NCBI GenBank assembly: GCA_963924555.1
Contig: OZ004587.1
Coordinates: forward strand, 3,472,001 to 3,536,000
Source of the DNA: Crambe crambe
Lineage: Eukaryota; Porifera; Demospongiae; Poecilosclerida; Crambeidae
Direction of reading: 5' to 3'
DNA length: 64,000 bases
Part shown: positions 41,355 through 54,200 of the stretch, one piece after another
Numbering within the stretch: the first letter of the stretch is position 1
How the letters are laid out: each line of letters opens with the position of its first letter
Program-made: the position numbers and the translations under genes
Notes under the pieces: generated by a model
Database searches by the model: none
Told to the model about the DNA's origin: nothing
The model's input: the letters and a program-made list of their open reading frames with translations, nothing else

Positions 41355-42940
41355 CTATTTATCTCTCCTTTGGGAAACCATGTCTCTGAGGTTTTCTTCA
41401 CTCTCCTTTACTCCTTTCTTCCAGTATGAGATTTGTTCTTCGATACTCTTAATTTTTTGTTGAGCTTCTGTCTTCTTTTCATTTAATGCTTTACATACAT
41501 CTTCAGTAGACTCCAAAATGAACCTGCGAAAGTAAAAGGAAATTTCCAGATACATGTTTAGGTTGGGAATTAACAGCTGCTCTCAGAAGGGAATGTCTTA
41601 CATGGCACAGGGACACAGTAGAATTATCTATGGGGGGTGGTCCTTCTCTTGAAAGACAAATGTGTGTGTGTGGGGGGGGGGGGGGGGGTCTTTCCATTAC
41701 AGAGGCCAAAGGTGGGGTATTGGGGGCACTATAACTGGAACTAAAATATATCAAGTAGATAAAGTAATGTTTCTGTTCTTACATGCAGTTTGCACTATTC
41801 ATACTAGCCAAAAATTATATAGTTCTTAGAAAACGCAGTTCAGTGAGGCCAGCAAGATAAACACTTTTCTCTACGTGGCATGAGTATGTATTTATAGATT
41901 GAAATTCCTAAGGCCTAGACTTCAAAACTCTGACACAGTTTAGAGCTTAGGATGAAGAAGAAAAGCTTCCAATATAGTGCTAAAGCTAGCTAGTCAGCCA
42001 AAGCTTCATGTACAGAGAAACAAGCAGCAGAGTTGTGGAAAGCTTTCCACCTTACACACTTGGAACTAAGCTTGTTGCTCTTAGGCCCAACCATTCCTAG
42101 CTAATAACAACTGAAAGTGATAGCTGGGTGCATTTTTTTATTTGACTCAATATTAATCCTGATTCATGTACAGACTGATGTATACTAACACACTACAGCA
42201 GCAAAGAAGTCAAAACAAAATAATTATTTACAGGCAGGAATCACACATCTTAGCACTATCAACCCAAATTTGAACACTAACTGGTACTTTCAGCCTGTAT
42301 ACTGTATACTTTTTTGAAACCACACTGGGCAGGCTATCAACACAGTTTCACCCCACTTGTCAAATCTCTTAGAGTTTAAAAATTAAAAATAAATACAGTA
42401 GCTACTTTATTAGCATGCATCTTCTTGAATACACCTTCCCTATCTTTGAATATCTTTCAATCCATGTTTACTCTCTTTACTGTCTAACAGCTGCCATTCA
42501 CTTATTGACCTATAGGCAAACCTCAAATGAGTCAATCCTCCATTTTTCCATATTGATTCTGAATCATTATAGCTATTCAGATGTACCCACACTGTGATTA
42601 GTCTGGCATAGCCGCTTCTTTTTCCTTTTCCCGCCCCCAAGAAAAGGAAGGTAAAGGGTCGGCTACGCCAGACTACACTGTGGTAATAAGCTTACTTACA
42701 TTCTTCCAACAGATTCATAGGTATTCGTCCCTTTTGGCAACTCATTCAGTTCTTTAGTTGTAAGATCACACCTTGTGATATCTCTTTTCAATGCTGCTAT
42801 CTGGCCTTCAGAGAGTTTGACCTTTTGGTTCATATCAATAATTTTCATTTGCAAGTCTGAGAAAGCCTGCATGTGAGTGTTATTCCTTAGTCATATTACA
42901 TCAAATATCATCTCACCTTCGTCAGTTCTGGATCCGCCAT
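41355..42940 (-). CDS. PFDN1: Prefoldin subunit 1 (3 exons, 119 aa)
   Basis: Beta-type subunit of the hexameric prefoldin chaperone that delivers unfolded actin and tubulin to CCT in the cytosol. Exons in gene order 42940-42917, 42866-42700, 41523-41355 total 360 nt; human PFDN1 is 122 aa. N-terminal helix MADPELTKAFSDLQMKIIDM, then QKVKLSEGQI. The hairpin region includes YESVGRMFILES, the family's conserved YExVGRMFIL motif. The C-terminal helix is SIEEQISYWKKGVKESEENL and ends QRRDK. Coiled-coil heptads on both sides are evident. The ATG was chosen because it gives the expected short N-terminus with an in-phase donor. Divergent from UBA3 with 116 bp between the start codons. Intron 1 is 50 bp; intron 2 (1.2 kb) contains a foldback element. 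Confidence 0.94.
42599..42675. repeat. 77-bp foldback element with candidate 9-bp target duplication
   Basis: TAGTCTGGCATAGCC at the left and GGCTACGCCAGACTA at the right are inverted. The inner arms (TTCTTTTTCCTTTTC / GAAAAGGAAGG) extend the pairing. It is flanked by CACTGTGAT and CACTGTGGT, a likely target-site duplication with one mismatch. Its right arm contains GGTAAAGGGTCGGCTACGC, also found in the PFDN1/UBA3 promoter. Confidence 0.8.
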
Positions 42941-43056
42941 GGCTCTCTCGCTGATCTGATGATCGATAGTTAATTAAAGTGTCTTGACGATCTTTTCCAT
43001 GTTTTCACCCGCGTAGCCGACCCTTTACCTTCCTTTATTGGAATCTTTATTGGAAT
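42941..43056. promoter_or_regulatory. Bidirectional promoter between PFDN1 and UBA3
   Basis: 116 bp between divergent ATGs, no TATA box. Contains GCGTAGCCGACCCTTTACC (about 43012-43030), the reverse complement of the motif in the PSMC1/ankyrin-ROCO promoter and in the nearby foldback element. On the UBA3 sense strand the motif ends about 25 nt before the ATG, nearly the same spacing and orientation as for PSMC1. Confidence 0.7.
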
Positions 43057-45168
43057 ATGAGCCAAACCCTTGATACTGACAGATGGAGAAATCTGCAAAA
43101 CTTGTTATGCAGAGGAAGCCCTTTGGCACATCCAGACTTCGAGCCAAGTCCTGATGTAAGTGACACAGATTCGCAGACAGTAATTATAATGGGATAATGT
43201 GGTACTTTAATGTCCACTATGACTAGGGGTACACCAAGTGTACTATGAATATTTGCAAACGGAATTGTAGTTCCATTTGCTTTGCATGGCCATGGTTCAG
43301 TCTACTGGCTGGCAGTATGAGTCGCATTTAGCTAACTGTAGCTGCTATTGCTTGAAGCAGTAGAAAGCACTGAGCAAATGACAGGGGGAGGTCACTCCCA
43401 TTCACTCTGTACATACGTTCGCGACCAGGGTCAAGGTTTTTGACCACCCAAAAATCTATGTTGACCTCTTGACCATGCACAGAAATTTTCCTTGACCTGT
43501 TGACCGTACCTAATACCTTTTCTTGACCGGTACCTTACGTATTACGCATGCGCAATTATTGGGAATAGTGACTTATTTCCGAACACTTTCTTGCATGTCA
43601 CCTCCCTGCTAACTGCCCAGGGATGACTAAGGAGGAAATTACGGGAGAGTTGAAGAAGGAGAACCCTGACACAATCACATCATCAAGCTATTCTCACCTA
43701 ATCATATGTCCACCCTCAGACTAACGCAGTAATGCTGTTTTTTTGCTTTTGATGCCTATGGGTTTACATGTATAAGATTTTATTTGGGATCTCCGGAACT
43801 GTATTTTGTAGCCATTTTGTAGAATGGTCTTCTCCTCTTTGGTATCTTTTTATCACGGGAGGTTCCTGAAGGTGAGGTGTAGCTAGCTAATCACCAAATT
43901 CAATTTGCTCTTGCAATTATTTAACAGACCATCATTCAAGTATAATTCAACAGGATATCATCAGTCATGAATCTTATGTAAGACTACCAAGATGTAACTA
44001 ATACACATAGCAGCAGTGAAATTTCTGCACAGCTAGCTACAGAACTTCTACAAGCATGCGCGCGCAGCGCAGAACTTATGATTACATCAATGTCATAATA
44101 TTATTCTGAGCTGCTGCGCTGCTGATCTGATCGATCGATCAGCAGTTTGGTTACTGCTAAGCATAAGCTATTAGTATTATAGAGACAACTAAATGTAAGC
44201 AAATGTATCTAGCTACTTTAATTGTTCGGTAACAGCATTGGGAAGACTTCAGTCCTGAATCGTATCTTTACCCTTGACCGAAACTCCGAAGAGCCGTTGA
44301 CCGTCTGACCGGTGTCAAGTAAAAATGGGGACCCCCATCCCCAAATTTATCATAAATATGGGGATCCCTCAAAAATTTTAGGGACCCCCTAATTATGGCC
44401 TTTTTAAAGTTATTTTGGGGATCCCCATGCATGCCCAAATTAATCATAAATATGGGGATCCCTCAATAATTTTGGGGACCCCCTGATATGGACAAGATAT
44501 CGATATTAATGATTTTTTATCTGTAGCTATAGCTACTTAGCACACATAGCTAGCTATTACAATACCAATCCATTTTTTTTGTTCTTCCAGAAATCTGGTG
44601 GTACATGGGCACACCGATTAGGAAGGCTATCATATACGTTGACAGTCCTCTAGCTATAGTTATCCAGTGAGAGCCAGGCAGTGCCTTCTCTGGATGTCAA
44701 ATCCACTGCATTGCAAGTGAAGTGGGCTCTAATCCTTTCATATTTGGAAACTTTCCCTGAGAAACTTAGTACCAGCTGCATCAGTAAGCCACTTTCCCTG
44801 TAGTAAGGCAGTTTTGTCCTCATATAAACAAGATCATTCTTTCTATAATTCATGAGTTTACGTTGACATTGAATTGCTTAGCCATGATAGCTATTATAGC
44901 TACATAGGTTGAAATATATAACCAGGCCAATAATATTTTTTACAGATTAGATCATTGGTTTGGTGCGGCTATCATCATGAATAGTTGCAGCATCTTCAAC
45001 CTGCCATAAGCTTGGATTTAGCTTGAGAATTTGCCTTACCTACTCAAATACAGTCATATAATCGCCTATGGACATATAAACTCTACCCTCATAGCTATAG
45101 GGCTATGGATGTGCACCAATTCATGGGTTGTTAATGCACCAGGGTCTCGACTCTCATGATTTTATTGA

Positions 45169-45267
<99 letters not shown>

Positions 45268-48200
45268 ATGAGGTAGTAGGGAAAGTCTGATCACTGTGTA
45301 GCTGGGATATGGCGCAGAGTAGACCTTAGTTAAGGCCATCCAGAAGAAACACCTGAACTTTTAAATTGCAGGTTAGTCAATCGGAAACCACAACAGGAAG
45401 CCACAATTACTTTGTCACAGGAGCTTTCCTGAATGTTTGGACCCTGTTCATTACCTCTTATCTGCTATTACTCAATGCAGAAAGAGATTCTGAACTATTA
45501 AACCAACATGAACATAAAGCTTATCATGATATTGATGGTCACTAGGGAGCAGGCATACTCTTTTAACTATACGGGATGAACTGGGCATATACAATATGAG
45601 TCTTGAGGCACTCTCCACATATAATCAGATTTTTAGCTCTGGAAGCAGGAAAGTGCGACTTCTGTGTTCTTCCTTGTTATCCTTCAAACTTGGATGCAAT
45701 TTATTGGTGGTTTCTTTTCAGATCTTCACGTCCTTTTTTTTTTTTTTTTTTTTTTTGGAGGCTATTCGAATCAAGTAGGATCCAATTTCATAATTTTCTG
45801 ACTGAATTGATCAAATTTCCACATCTCATATTCTTCAGTACAAGTGGACACTCCTTTGGAACAGAGACATTCAAAACGAGATTCAAGAACTTCTGTAACT
45901 TCTTTGAGAGAATTACCCCATGCTTTCTTCAAAAAGGGAATGATACATGACTGTTGATCATTTGACATTGAATAGCTAAATTAAGCAAAGAATGACAATC
46001 TCAACAGGATTTTCCCAACTATGACCTGGAGCAGTATGAGTTGCTATCAACATGTCTAGATCTAAAATTTAATAAGACACAGATCGATGCACACTAACTG
46101 AATACTGGTGAATACTAACAACTGTCATCAGCCCAATCAGCATAGAGAGACCTTCTGATAGCAGGGGATATTATACCTCCATATCTTAACATAAATTGAT
46201 TCTTTGTTGATATTCAGATAAAGAAGATTTCAGCTTCATTGCCATCACAATATCAGTCATCATATATGTACTTGCCGTACCATACAAAGACCACATTGCC
46301 AATATTTCCACCTGGATTGTACATTTGAAGAAAATGGCTCAAGAAAGTGATACACTATTCAAAGATGTAAAACATTTTATCAACAAAGAGCACAGGCTCA
46401 TATAACCTTTTGAGTTTCAGGATCTCCTTTAAAATATTTCTCTACACTACCCTCTACTCCATGTGGCTCGTACAGCTATACAGCACCTGAACTCTTCACT
46501 TCCAATGTCCAGACTTACAATAACAAAAAGGCTATCGAGCATACGAGTTGAATCCAGTGTAGCTAAAGCAGCTTGGTTTCTACACTACAGCTGGTCTAGA
46601 CAGTAGCTACCTATGACATTAAAAAGCAATGCACTTGGCATGGTGGATATTTAACACACACTTCGTCTTTGTAGTTGTGCCTGACTTGATTCTTCCAAAA
46701 GATTAGCACATCCAGGGTTTCATACAGGAATTTTTGGATAGAGGGACAATGCCACATGCATCCTTGTGTGAGGAAAAAATGTGCTATATAAAGACACATT
46801 CAGTAATCGATTTGGGGGGATTTCAATCAGAGGGACCCCTCTGCTGTATGAAACCCTGGCATCCATCCAATTGGTTTGTCAAACCTTCAATATCTCTCTT
46901 AATCTGATACCAATCACTAACTGGTAGACATGGTAAGCCAATGATGTGGAAAAGCTTCTGTGTGAACTCTTTCAGTGAAGAGGACTGCAAATGAGGCTTT
47001 TTATTCTTGTAATAGTATTTATGTCATACTTATGAAAGTTTTGGTACTTTCAAAGGCCCTTCTCTTTGAAATAGAAGTGTCATAGTTTATGTCACCCATT
47101 AATTTGTAAGGGTTTTTACAATGGCAAAACCTTCTTCCCTGCTGAAGAAGGGGAGAATCCAATCCCTCTCATAAGTAGCAGGGTGAACATCATTGAATAA
47201 TACTTTTTAAATTTTTTTCTGGCAATTCACACTTACTGAAGCAAATTCAGTACCTTTTTTTTCAGCAACTGTCGGTAAATGGGTGTTAGGGACTTACATT
47301 CACTAGAATAGTGGCCCCTTGGACCACACACACACACACACATACACACATAAATTCAAGCAGTTGCAGGCCAGACTAATTAACCACACCCATTCAAATC
47401 AAATCTTCAAATCACACCCACAGGAAGTATTCAATGAAAAGTGACAGTCGGTTGGGACACCGGAAACCAGTTATTTCTCCCAGATGATCTAACAACAATG
47501 ATCACTATCTTGCTACACTCAGAGGAATGACTGAATTAGAGTTGTGCTGTAGTTAGGATATGAATCTGCACCTTCACATGAGAATGGGACAATATTCGTT
47601 TTCTTTCCAGGATGCACATATGCTAGGTTTATAGTACTCAGTTGTGTGTGTGTGTATTTTTGTACTGTGCAGCCAGTAGCAATCAATGTCTACATGATAC
47701 TCCAGTATTCAATTTTTTTGGATAATGGCGTAAGAAGGCTAGATTTCTGCAGCCAATAGCAATTAGAATGCTTCAACTTCAGCCTTGACGTAGAATCTAC
47801 TTTCCAGTATTTAAATTACTTGCTTTACACCAGAAAGAAGACAAGATTGCTACACAATCCTGCTCCATGAAATGTAATGCAAACTTCAACTTCTACTGAC
47901 AATTGGAACATTTGTGCACTGAGGGTTAGCCTTTTCATTTTTTCTTAGTTTAGAGCAGAAGCAGTATATACTTTATTGTTTTGAGAAAATAATTTTTATC
48001 TACGTAGGTGCACTATCCCCATAATTTTACTACATCTCGGAGTGTCATTACTGCAAATCTTATGTACTTACTTACAGACACTGCTATTTATCAGGAGCAC
48101 TTGTAAAATATTGGTTATTGGAGCAGGTGGTCTAGGATGCGAGTTATTGAAAGACCTGGTAAGATTTTTTGTATACTATGAAAAGCTACTTATATTTGCC

Positions 48201-51200
48201 TTTCTTTTCCTTCAGGGTCTTCTTGGGTTTACCCAGATACATTGTATTGACATGGACACCATAGATCTTTCAAATTTGAACAGACAATTCCTATTCAGGT
48301 ATGAAATTATTTAAACATGTATGCCTATAGAAAACAGCCCCAGCTAATTAACTTTTGGAATAAAGGTGATGTATTACTTACAGTTTATATGCATCTTTAT
48401 TCCACAGACCAAGTGATATAGGGAAGCCCAAGGCAACAATAGCAGCTGAATTTATCAACAAGCGAATTTCTGGCTGTTGTGTTGTACCGTATCCATGAAC
48501 TGAATTAAAATAGAATTTCCACATTCATAATTCTTCTTTAATGTTTGAGTCAGACACTTCTGCAAAATTCAAGATCATGGACCAGAATTTTACCAACGTT
48601 TGTGTTGATATATAACATGTACACAAATTGAGCCATTATTAAGTTGATGCATATTTGTTGGTGTAGAATTTCATATCATTGTGTGTGGTTTGGATTCAAT
48701 AGCTGCAAGACGATGGATAAATGGAATGGTGGTATGTATGTCTTTACGTTAATCCTAAATACTCCACTAATATCAGGCTGTGAATAATTAGAAATGGTCT
48801 TTATGTCCTGAAAGATGATATGAAATCAATGCTTGCCAATTAGGTGGGTATTAGCTAGCTATTTGCATGTAATACTATTATGACATGGAATAGGATTGGT
48901 TCATTTTTATTTGTTCCAATTTTTATGTGCATTCAAGTGATGTTCAAACCCCTATGTAAAGTATTATTACTATGATAATTTTATCATGGTATATAGTATA
49001 CTCCAAACAAGAAAGAAGGATTTCAGCCATGCATGGTAAACACCCTCTCACTCAATTCAAGCATTGAAGCTGCTTTCTTACCTGTAGTACGACATCATCC
49101 TATACATACATGCAATCCTGTTCTGTGTCAGATATCCACGCTATTTCCCTTCTTCCTTTTAAACTTTCAGAGCAAGAAATTAGAAAATCAGCAGAAGTTC
49201 ATGAAATGGTCATGAAAGGACCAGTTGATTCCTTTTACACATACAATAAATGCTAGTAAGGGTATAATTGCAATATTCTTACTTTTAGCTGAGTTTATTG
49301 CGATATGAGGATGGTGAGTTGGATCAAACATCAATTATACCTATCATCGATGGAGGCACAGAAGGTGAAGTAAAATGAGTCCAGAAACTAGTATGTGAGC
49401 CCATTCTCTAACAGACAAAACTTACTGGCCTTTAATAGGCAGTTCCTCACTATTCAGTGTTAATTCAACCCCACAGACATTATTATTTATATGAACTCCT
49501 TGGTATGACACCGCTAGTTTTTGTATTCACATAAGAGAATGGAGTTCAGGATGACACATTCGTACTATGTACATATACCAGTTGTGCGATACTCTTTCAT
49601 TAAATGTAGTGTCCTATGCATAGTCCATGAGAACACTTATTATTCTGCGTACTAGACATGTCACTGTTGAATGTCATATCTATGATGTAGGATTCAAAGG
49701 AAATGCAAGAGTTATCCTTCCAGGACTCACTGCTTGTATAGAATGTACTATGGATCTCTATCCCCCACAGGTATTCTAATGAATTAGCTTAAAAGCCTAT
49801 TTTGCATGCCATGTTAGCCTCATAACCAGGCTCTAATTAGGGTCATGTATACATAATGGTATAGTAACTTTCTTGAAATATTCGAGTTGAAAATATTGCA
49901 ATCTGAATGTAACTATTAGAGAGAGTGCTAGCTCTCTATCTAGAGATGACCCAGTAGGCTCCATCAACCTACATGCGTAATAAACTGGACCTTCTATATA
50001 TGTACATTTTATGGTGAGGAAAAACTCAAGAGGTAGAAATAGAGATTTCCATATTCAGGATGGTGATTACATACAATTGCAAGTATTAAAATAAAAGGGA
50101 GCAGAAATAAGGGCTGAATGGATGATAGTGAAATAGAATCCAGGTGTTATCATATAGTGATGGTCTCAGAATAATGTCAACCTGTGTTTCAACCACTGAT
50201 TTGAGTCATCACTTTACAAATGCAATGCCATTATGAAGTGTGTTCTCCTTTAAGGAATCTACACCTCTATAAAAGAATTTCTGGATGTATACAGTATCAG
50301 TTCATTGGTACAGCATTTCAGCCTGCCCTACCCACTTAAATATGTTGATCTCTGTAGTATGGTAGTCAGGTTTTACTTCCTGATCCTGTAGCCTAGGATC
50401 CTTGCTTGATATTGAAGTTATAACGTACCTCAGGTAGTTGCCATTTTGATGAAAAGTAATTATTGTCTGTTGTATTAGCCAATTACTCAGTAGATTAATT
50501 AAGATTATAATAGAGAAAGCACACACAGCATATGGTATACAACTCCAGTCCAGTCTGTGATACAACATGACATGACGTGAGGTCACATTAGTTACTAATA
50601 GCTAGCTAACTGCATGATTACAGATTACCACACAATTACAACAGTACATAGTACAAAAGGTCTCACTACATTGTCCATTCCCTTTTTACTTTAGCATGAC
50701 ATTCTAGTCTACATGTGTTATCATAATGTCAACAGCTAGATGAAATTACATGCTGGATAGAATTATGTGATGTACTATGCATTTTTAAAACTGCTTTATA
50801 GAAGTTAGGTAGCCACATTGTCCATCTGGGAGCTTGGCTATGTATCCCTTATTTTGATACAAATTTTAATGATAATATTATACTGCAAGTGTGAAACAGA
50901 ATTAGGACAGTATATCCTGGATTAATGAAACATAGATTAAATATGACCTACATATCATGTATTTTGTGACATATTTTATGAAAGTTCAGTTAATTTGATT
51001 CAGTATATGTAACTTTAACTTTTCGTTTTGGACTTCCTCTGAGTTTAGATAATGCTTCCCTCATGTCTCTATCCCTCATGATGAGGATCGGGTCCAAGAC
51101 AACGAGGAGTGAAAAAATATTTCCAAACACGTTTAATAAAATTGAAAACCATAGCTGTGTGATACCACTAATTTTAATAGACTTAGCCACAATAAAGAAG

Positions 51201-54200
51201 ATAAGAGAAGGGAGTATCACAATAAAGAGTGCAATAAATAGAAGAAAGTAAGTGATAGTTGCTCTCCATTCGTTCTTGCGAGCAGAACCTCTAATTGTGA
51301 TGTCCTGGCTGAGCTTTTTGGCTTTTTTGCATAGGGCAGCATATAGGATGAGTGGTGCTACACTGAAAGGAGTTGTAACTCCAAAAGTGATAACATAGCC
51401 AAGTATAGCACATCCTTCACTACAACTACCACTAGGTGCACAGAAATGTCTTCCTGGATAAAATGCCAAGCAATCCAGAAGTCCTGGCAAAGCAGGACTA
51501 GATCAACCAACCATGATAAAAGTGATAAGATGCCTACCACTTTTTTACGATACTTTGGATAAGAGAATGGTAAAAAAACTGTCGAAAAGCGATCAATCAC
51601 CAAGACTAGCATCAGCTGTAATCTTGAAATATTACAAAGTAGTGATATATAACCATGTATAACACAAAAAATTGCACCAAACAGCCACTGGTTGGCTGCA
51701 GCAGTTAGTACTCGTAGAGGAAGTATAGCTGCAGCATTGATCAAGTCAGTTATTACTACCTGAAGAGCAATGACAACTGAAAGAGTCTGTAGCTTCTTAA
51801 ATTTCAATACTAATAATAACAACAGGCTATTAAGAGTTATGCCAACCACAGTGAGGATCAGATAGAAGATAATGTTAAGGACTCGCAGAACCATGGCTAG
51901 AGTGGGAGGATAAGATTCCCCAATTGGAACTTTCAAGCTGCGTCCAGCACACGTAAGTGTCTCATTGGTACTGGTGATGTTGATCATGGCTGAACCACTC
52001 TCTTCAGCATCCCATGTCCATTCTCCAGTCACATTCATAACTAATTCTTTCCACACAACTGAGCTCCTGGCATAGATTAACTTGATGACTTCTCAATAAC
52101 TGTAAAATGGCTATAACTGAAATAATCACAGCGGTTGCTTGTGCTATATAACTACAAATAGGAAGGAAATGATAATGACAGAAATGGTGATTGAACAATC
52201 ATATAATATTAACCAAAAAGTTGAATGAGTACATATCATGTGTTGTTGATGTCTGACTGCTTGTTGAACTGCAAATATAGAAGTATCATGTTTAGGTGTA
52301 TAGCTTTGAGTTAGTACACTTTGGAACCTCCCTTGGCAGTCATCGTTGTTTTTCTACTGGTATTGTATCTAATGGTGATTTCTACTAAAGATCAGGTACA
52401 TGGATAAGAAAAGATATATATTATGGTAGACTTTGACCCCAGTTTCCAAGTGACGAACAAGTAATGAAAAAAACAAACTTGTGCATCTGCACTAAAAGAA
52501 ATATCTGTGCTTAAACAGGGTATATACAGGTGAAGCAAGGCCCTCCCTCTATGTCATTCAATGAGCATGCACGTTCAGTACCTTTTTTGGATTACAGATG
52601 AAAACATGTATCCAGAATAATTATAGATTCAGAGATACTATAACTATTATTTTCTTATAGGCAACTGGATTCTCACTAGTGTGATCCTCTCCTGATATCC
52701 TATCCTCTAGTTAGTTTGTACCAAACCAAACTTGTATTGTAGCCAAGGTTTATTTCAAGGGGACGAGGGGGGCTTCTGCCCCCTCTGAATGATGGCTTGT
52801 CCCCCCCCCTAGGAATTAGCTAGCTTTCATAATGAGATTATCATAGATTTCCACATACATGTACTGGTTTGTAGTTGCCCTCCTGAAATTTTTTCACTAG
52901 GCATTTGACCCCCCATGAGCAAAATCAAACCCTGGTAGCTATGCAGATCATTGGGGGCTTCATCTTGCACAAGCCAAAAATGAATCTGATCTGGAAGGAC
53001 AAATGCTGACCGACCTTGTATCTATAGTTCACAATAAGAAGGCCTTAAGCATGTACCTGACATACATATTAGACTAGTTGCAGCCAGGCTTGATTCATAA
53101 CCAGATCAGTGCCAATTAATCCTATAGGCTACAAAATTTGTATTATGCCTTAAAATTTGGTTCAAGGATGCATTATCTTGACTGCACTATAATTACAACA
53201 AAAAAGAATGGAAACAAGTGAACAAAAAAATTTCTTCTATAAGCAGGGATGGCCCAAAAATTTAGCTGGATTATGACTGTAGCATCATATCAAACCAAGC
53301 CATGTGGCCAGCTTGATTATAATATATGTATTGTGATCATAATCTAGCTAGATTTTGGGGCCACACTTATTAACCAACAACTTTATTGAGCTATCTTGGA
53401 CACTATAAAATTACTCTTTCACCTGAGGTCTAACAATCAGGATAAATATGGGATGGCCCAAATATTTAGCTGCAGATTATTACTGCAGCATCATATCAAA
53501 CCAAGCCACGTGGCTTCCATTTTCAATACAGTGCTTTAGATATCTCTTGCTTAATCTACAGCACATGCACAAAAGTTACAGTACTTAGTCAAGTGTATGT
53601 GTTTGAGAAGCTTTTTAAGACAAAATAAAAAGGAAATGACTTTTGGAAATGCCACTCTACTAGCCAGGGCCAATTGCCTAATGGAGCCTATAATAGTGAA
53701 ATCTCTTGTTTAACCCTAGTTTGCCAAAAGAGGCTTTATTAAATGCCAGTTTCCGGTCATCAGGGGAGAACCCAATCCTATCAACACTAAACCATCAGTT
53801 TCGGTCCCGTTAATCTCCCGACCCATGGCTAGCTCCTGGACCACTGCCATTAATAGAGTCTGGTAGCATCAGAGGTCAGAAAGGCTATTTCATAAAGAAG
53901 ATTCATGTAGCAATTCACACTTTCACTAGATTTCTTGGTGTGTAAGCCGTTTGTTGTTGTTGTTGTTGTTGTTGTTGTTGATAACTAAATATGATTCTCT
54001 TTGGTTATCTATATTGAAATATGCCAGTTTGGTTTGTATTGTAGTTTTAAGCTAGGTACCTACTGGTTCTTTTTACTGTTTAATGCATAATGTATTAGTT
54101 TGTGGTAAATTGTGTAGTATTTATTTTTTATAGCGTGTGTGTGTGTCTGTTACATCCACCACGCTGCCAGTAGCAATTAGAATGCTTCTATTTCAGCCTT

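Noticed and set aside
45603..45968. Candidate nested genes in UBA3 intron 2 on both strands
   Set aside because: No recognised domain, a long T run inside, and no splice structure.
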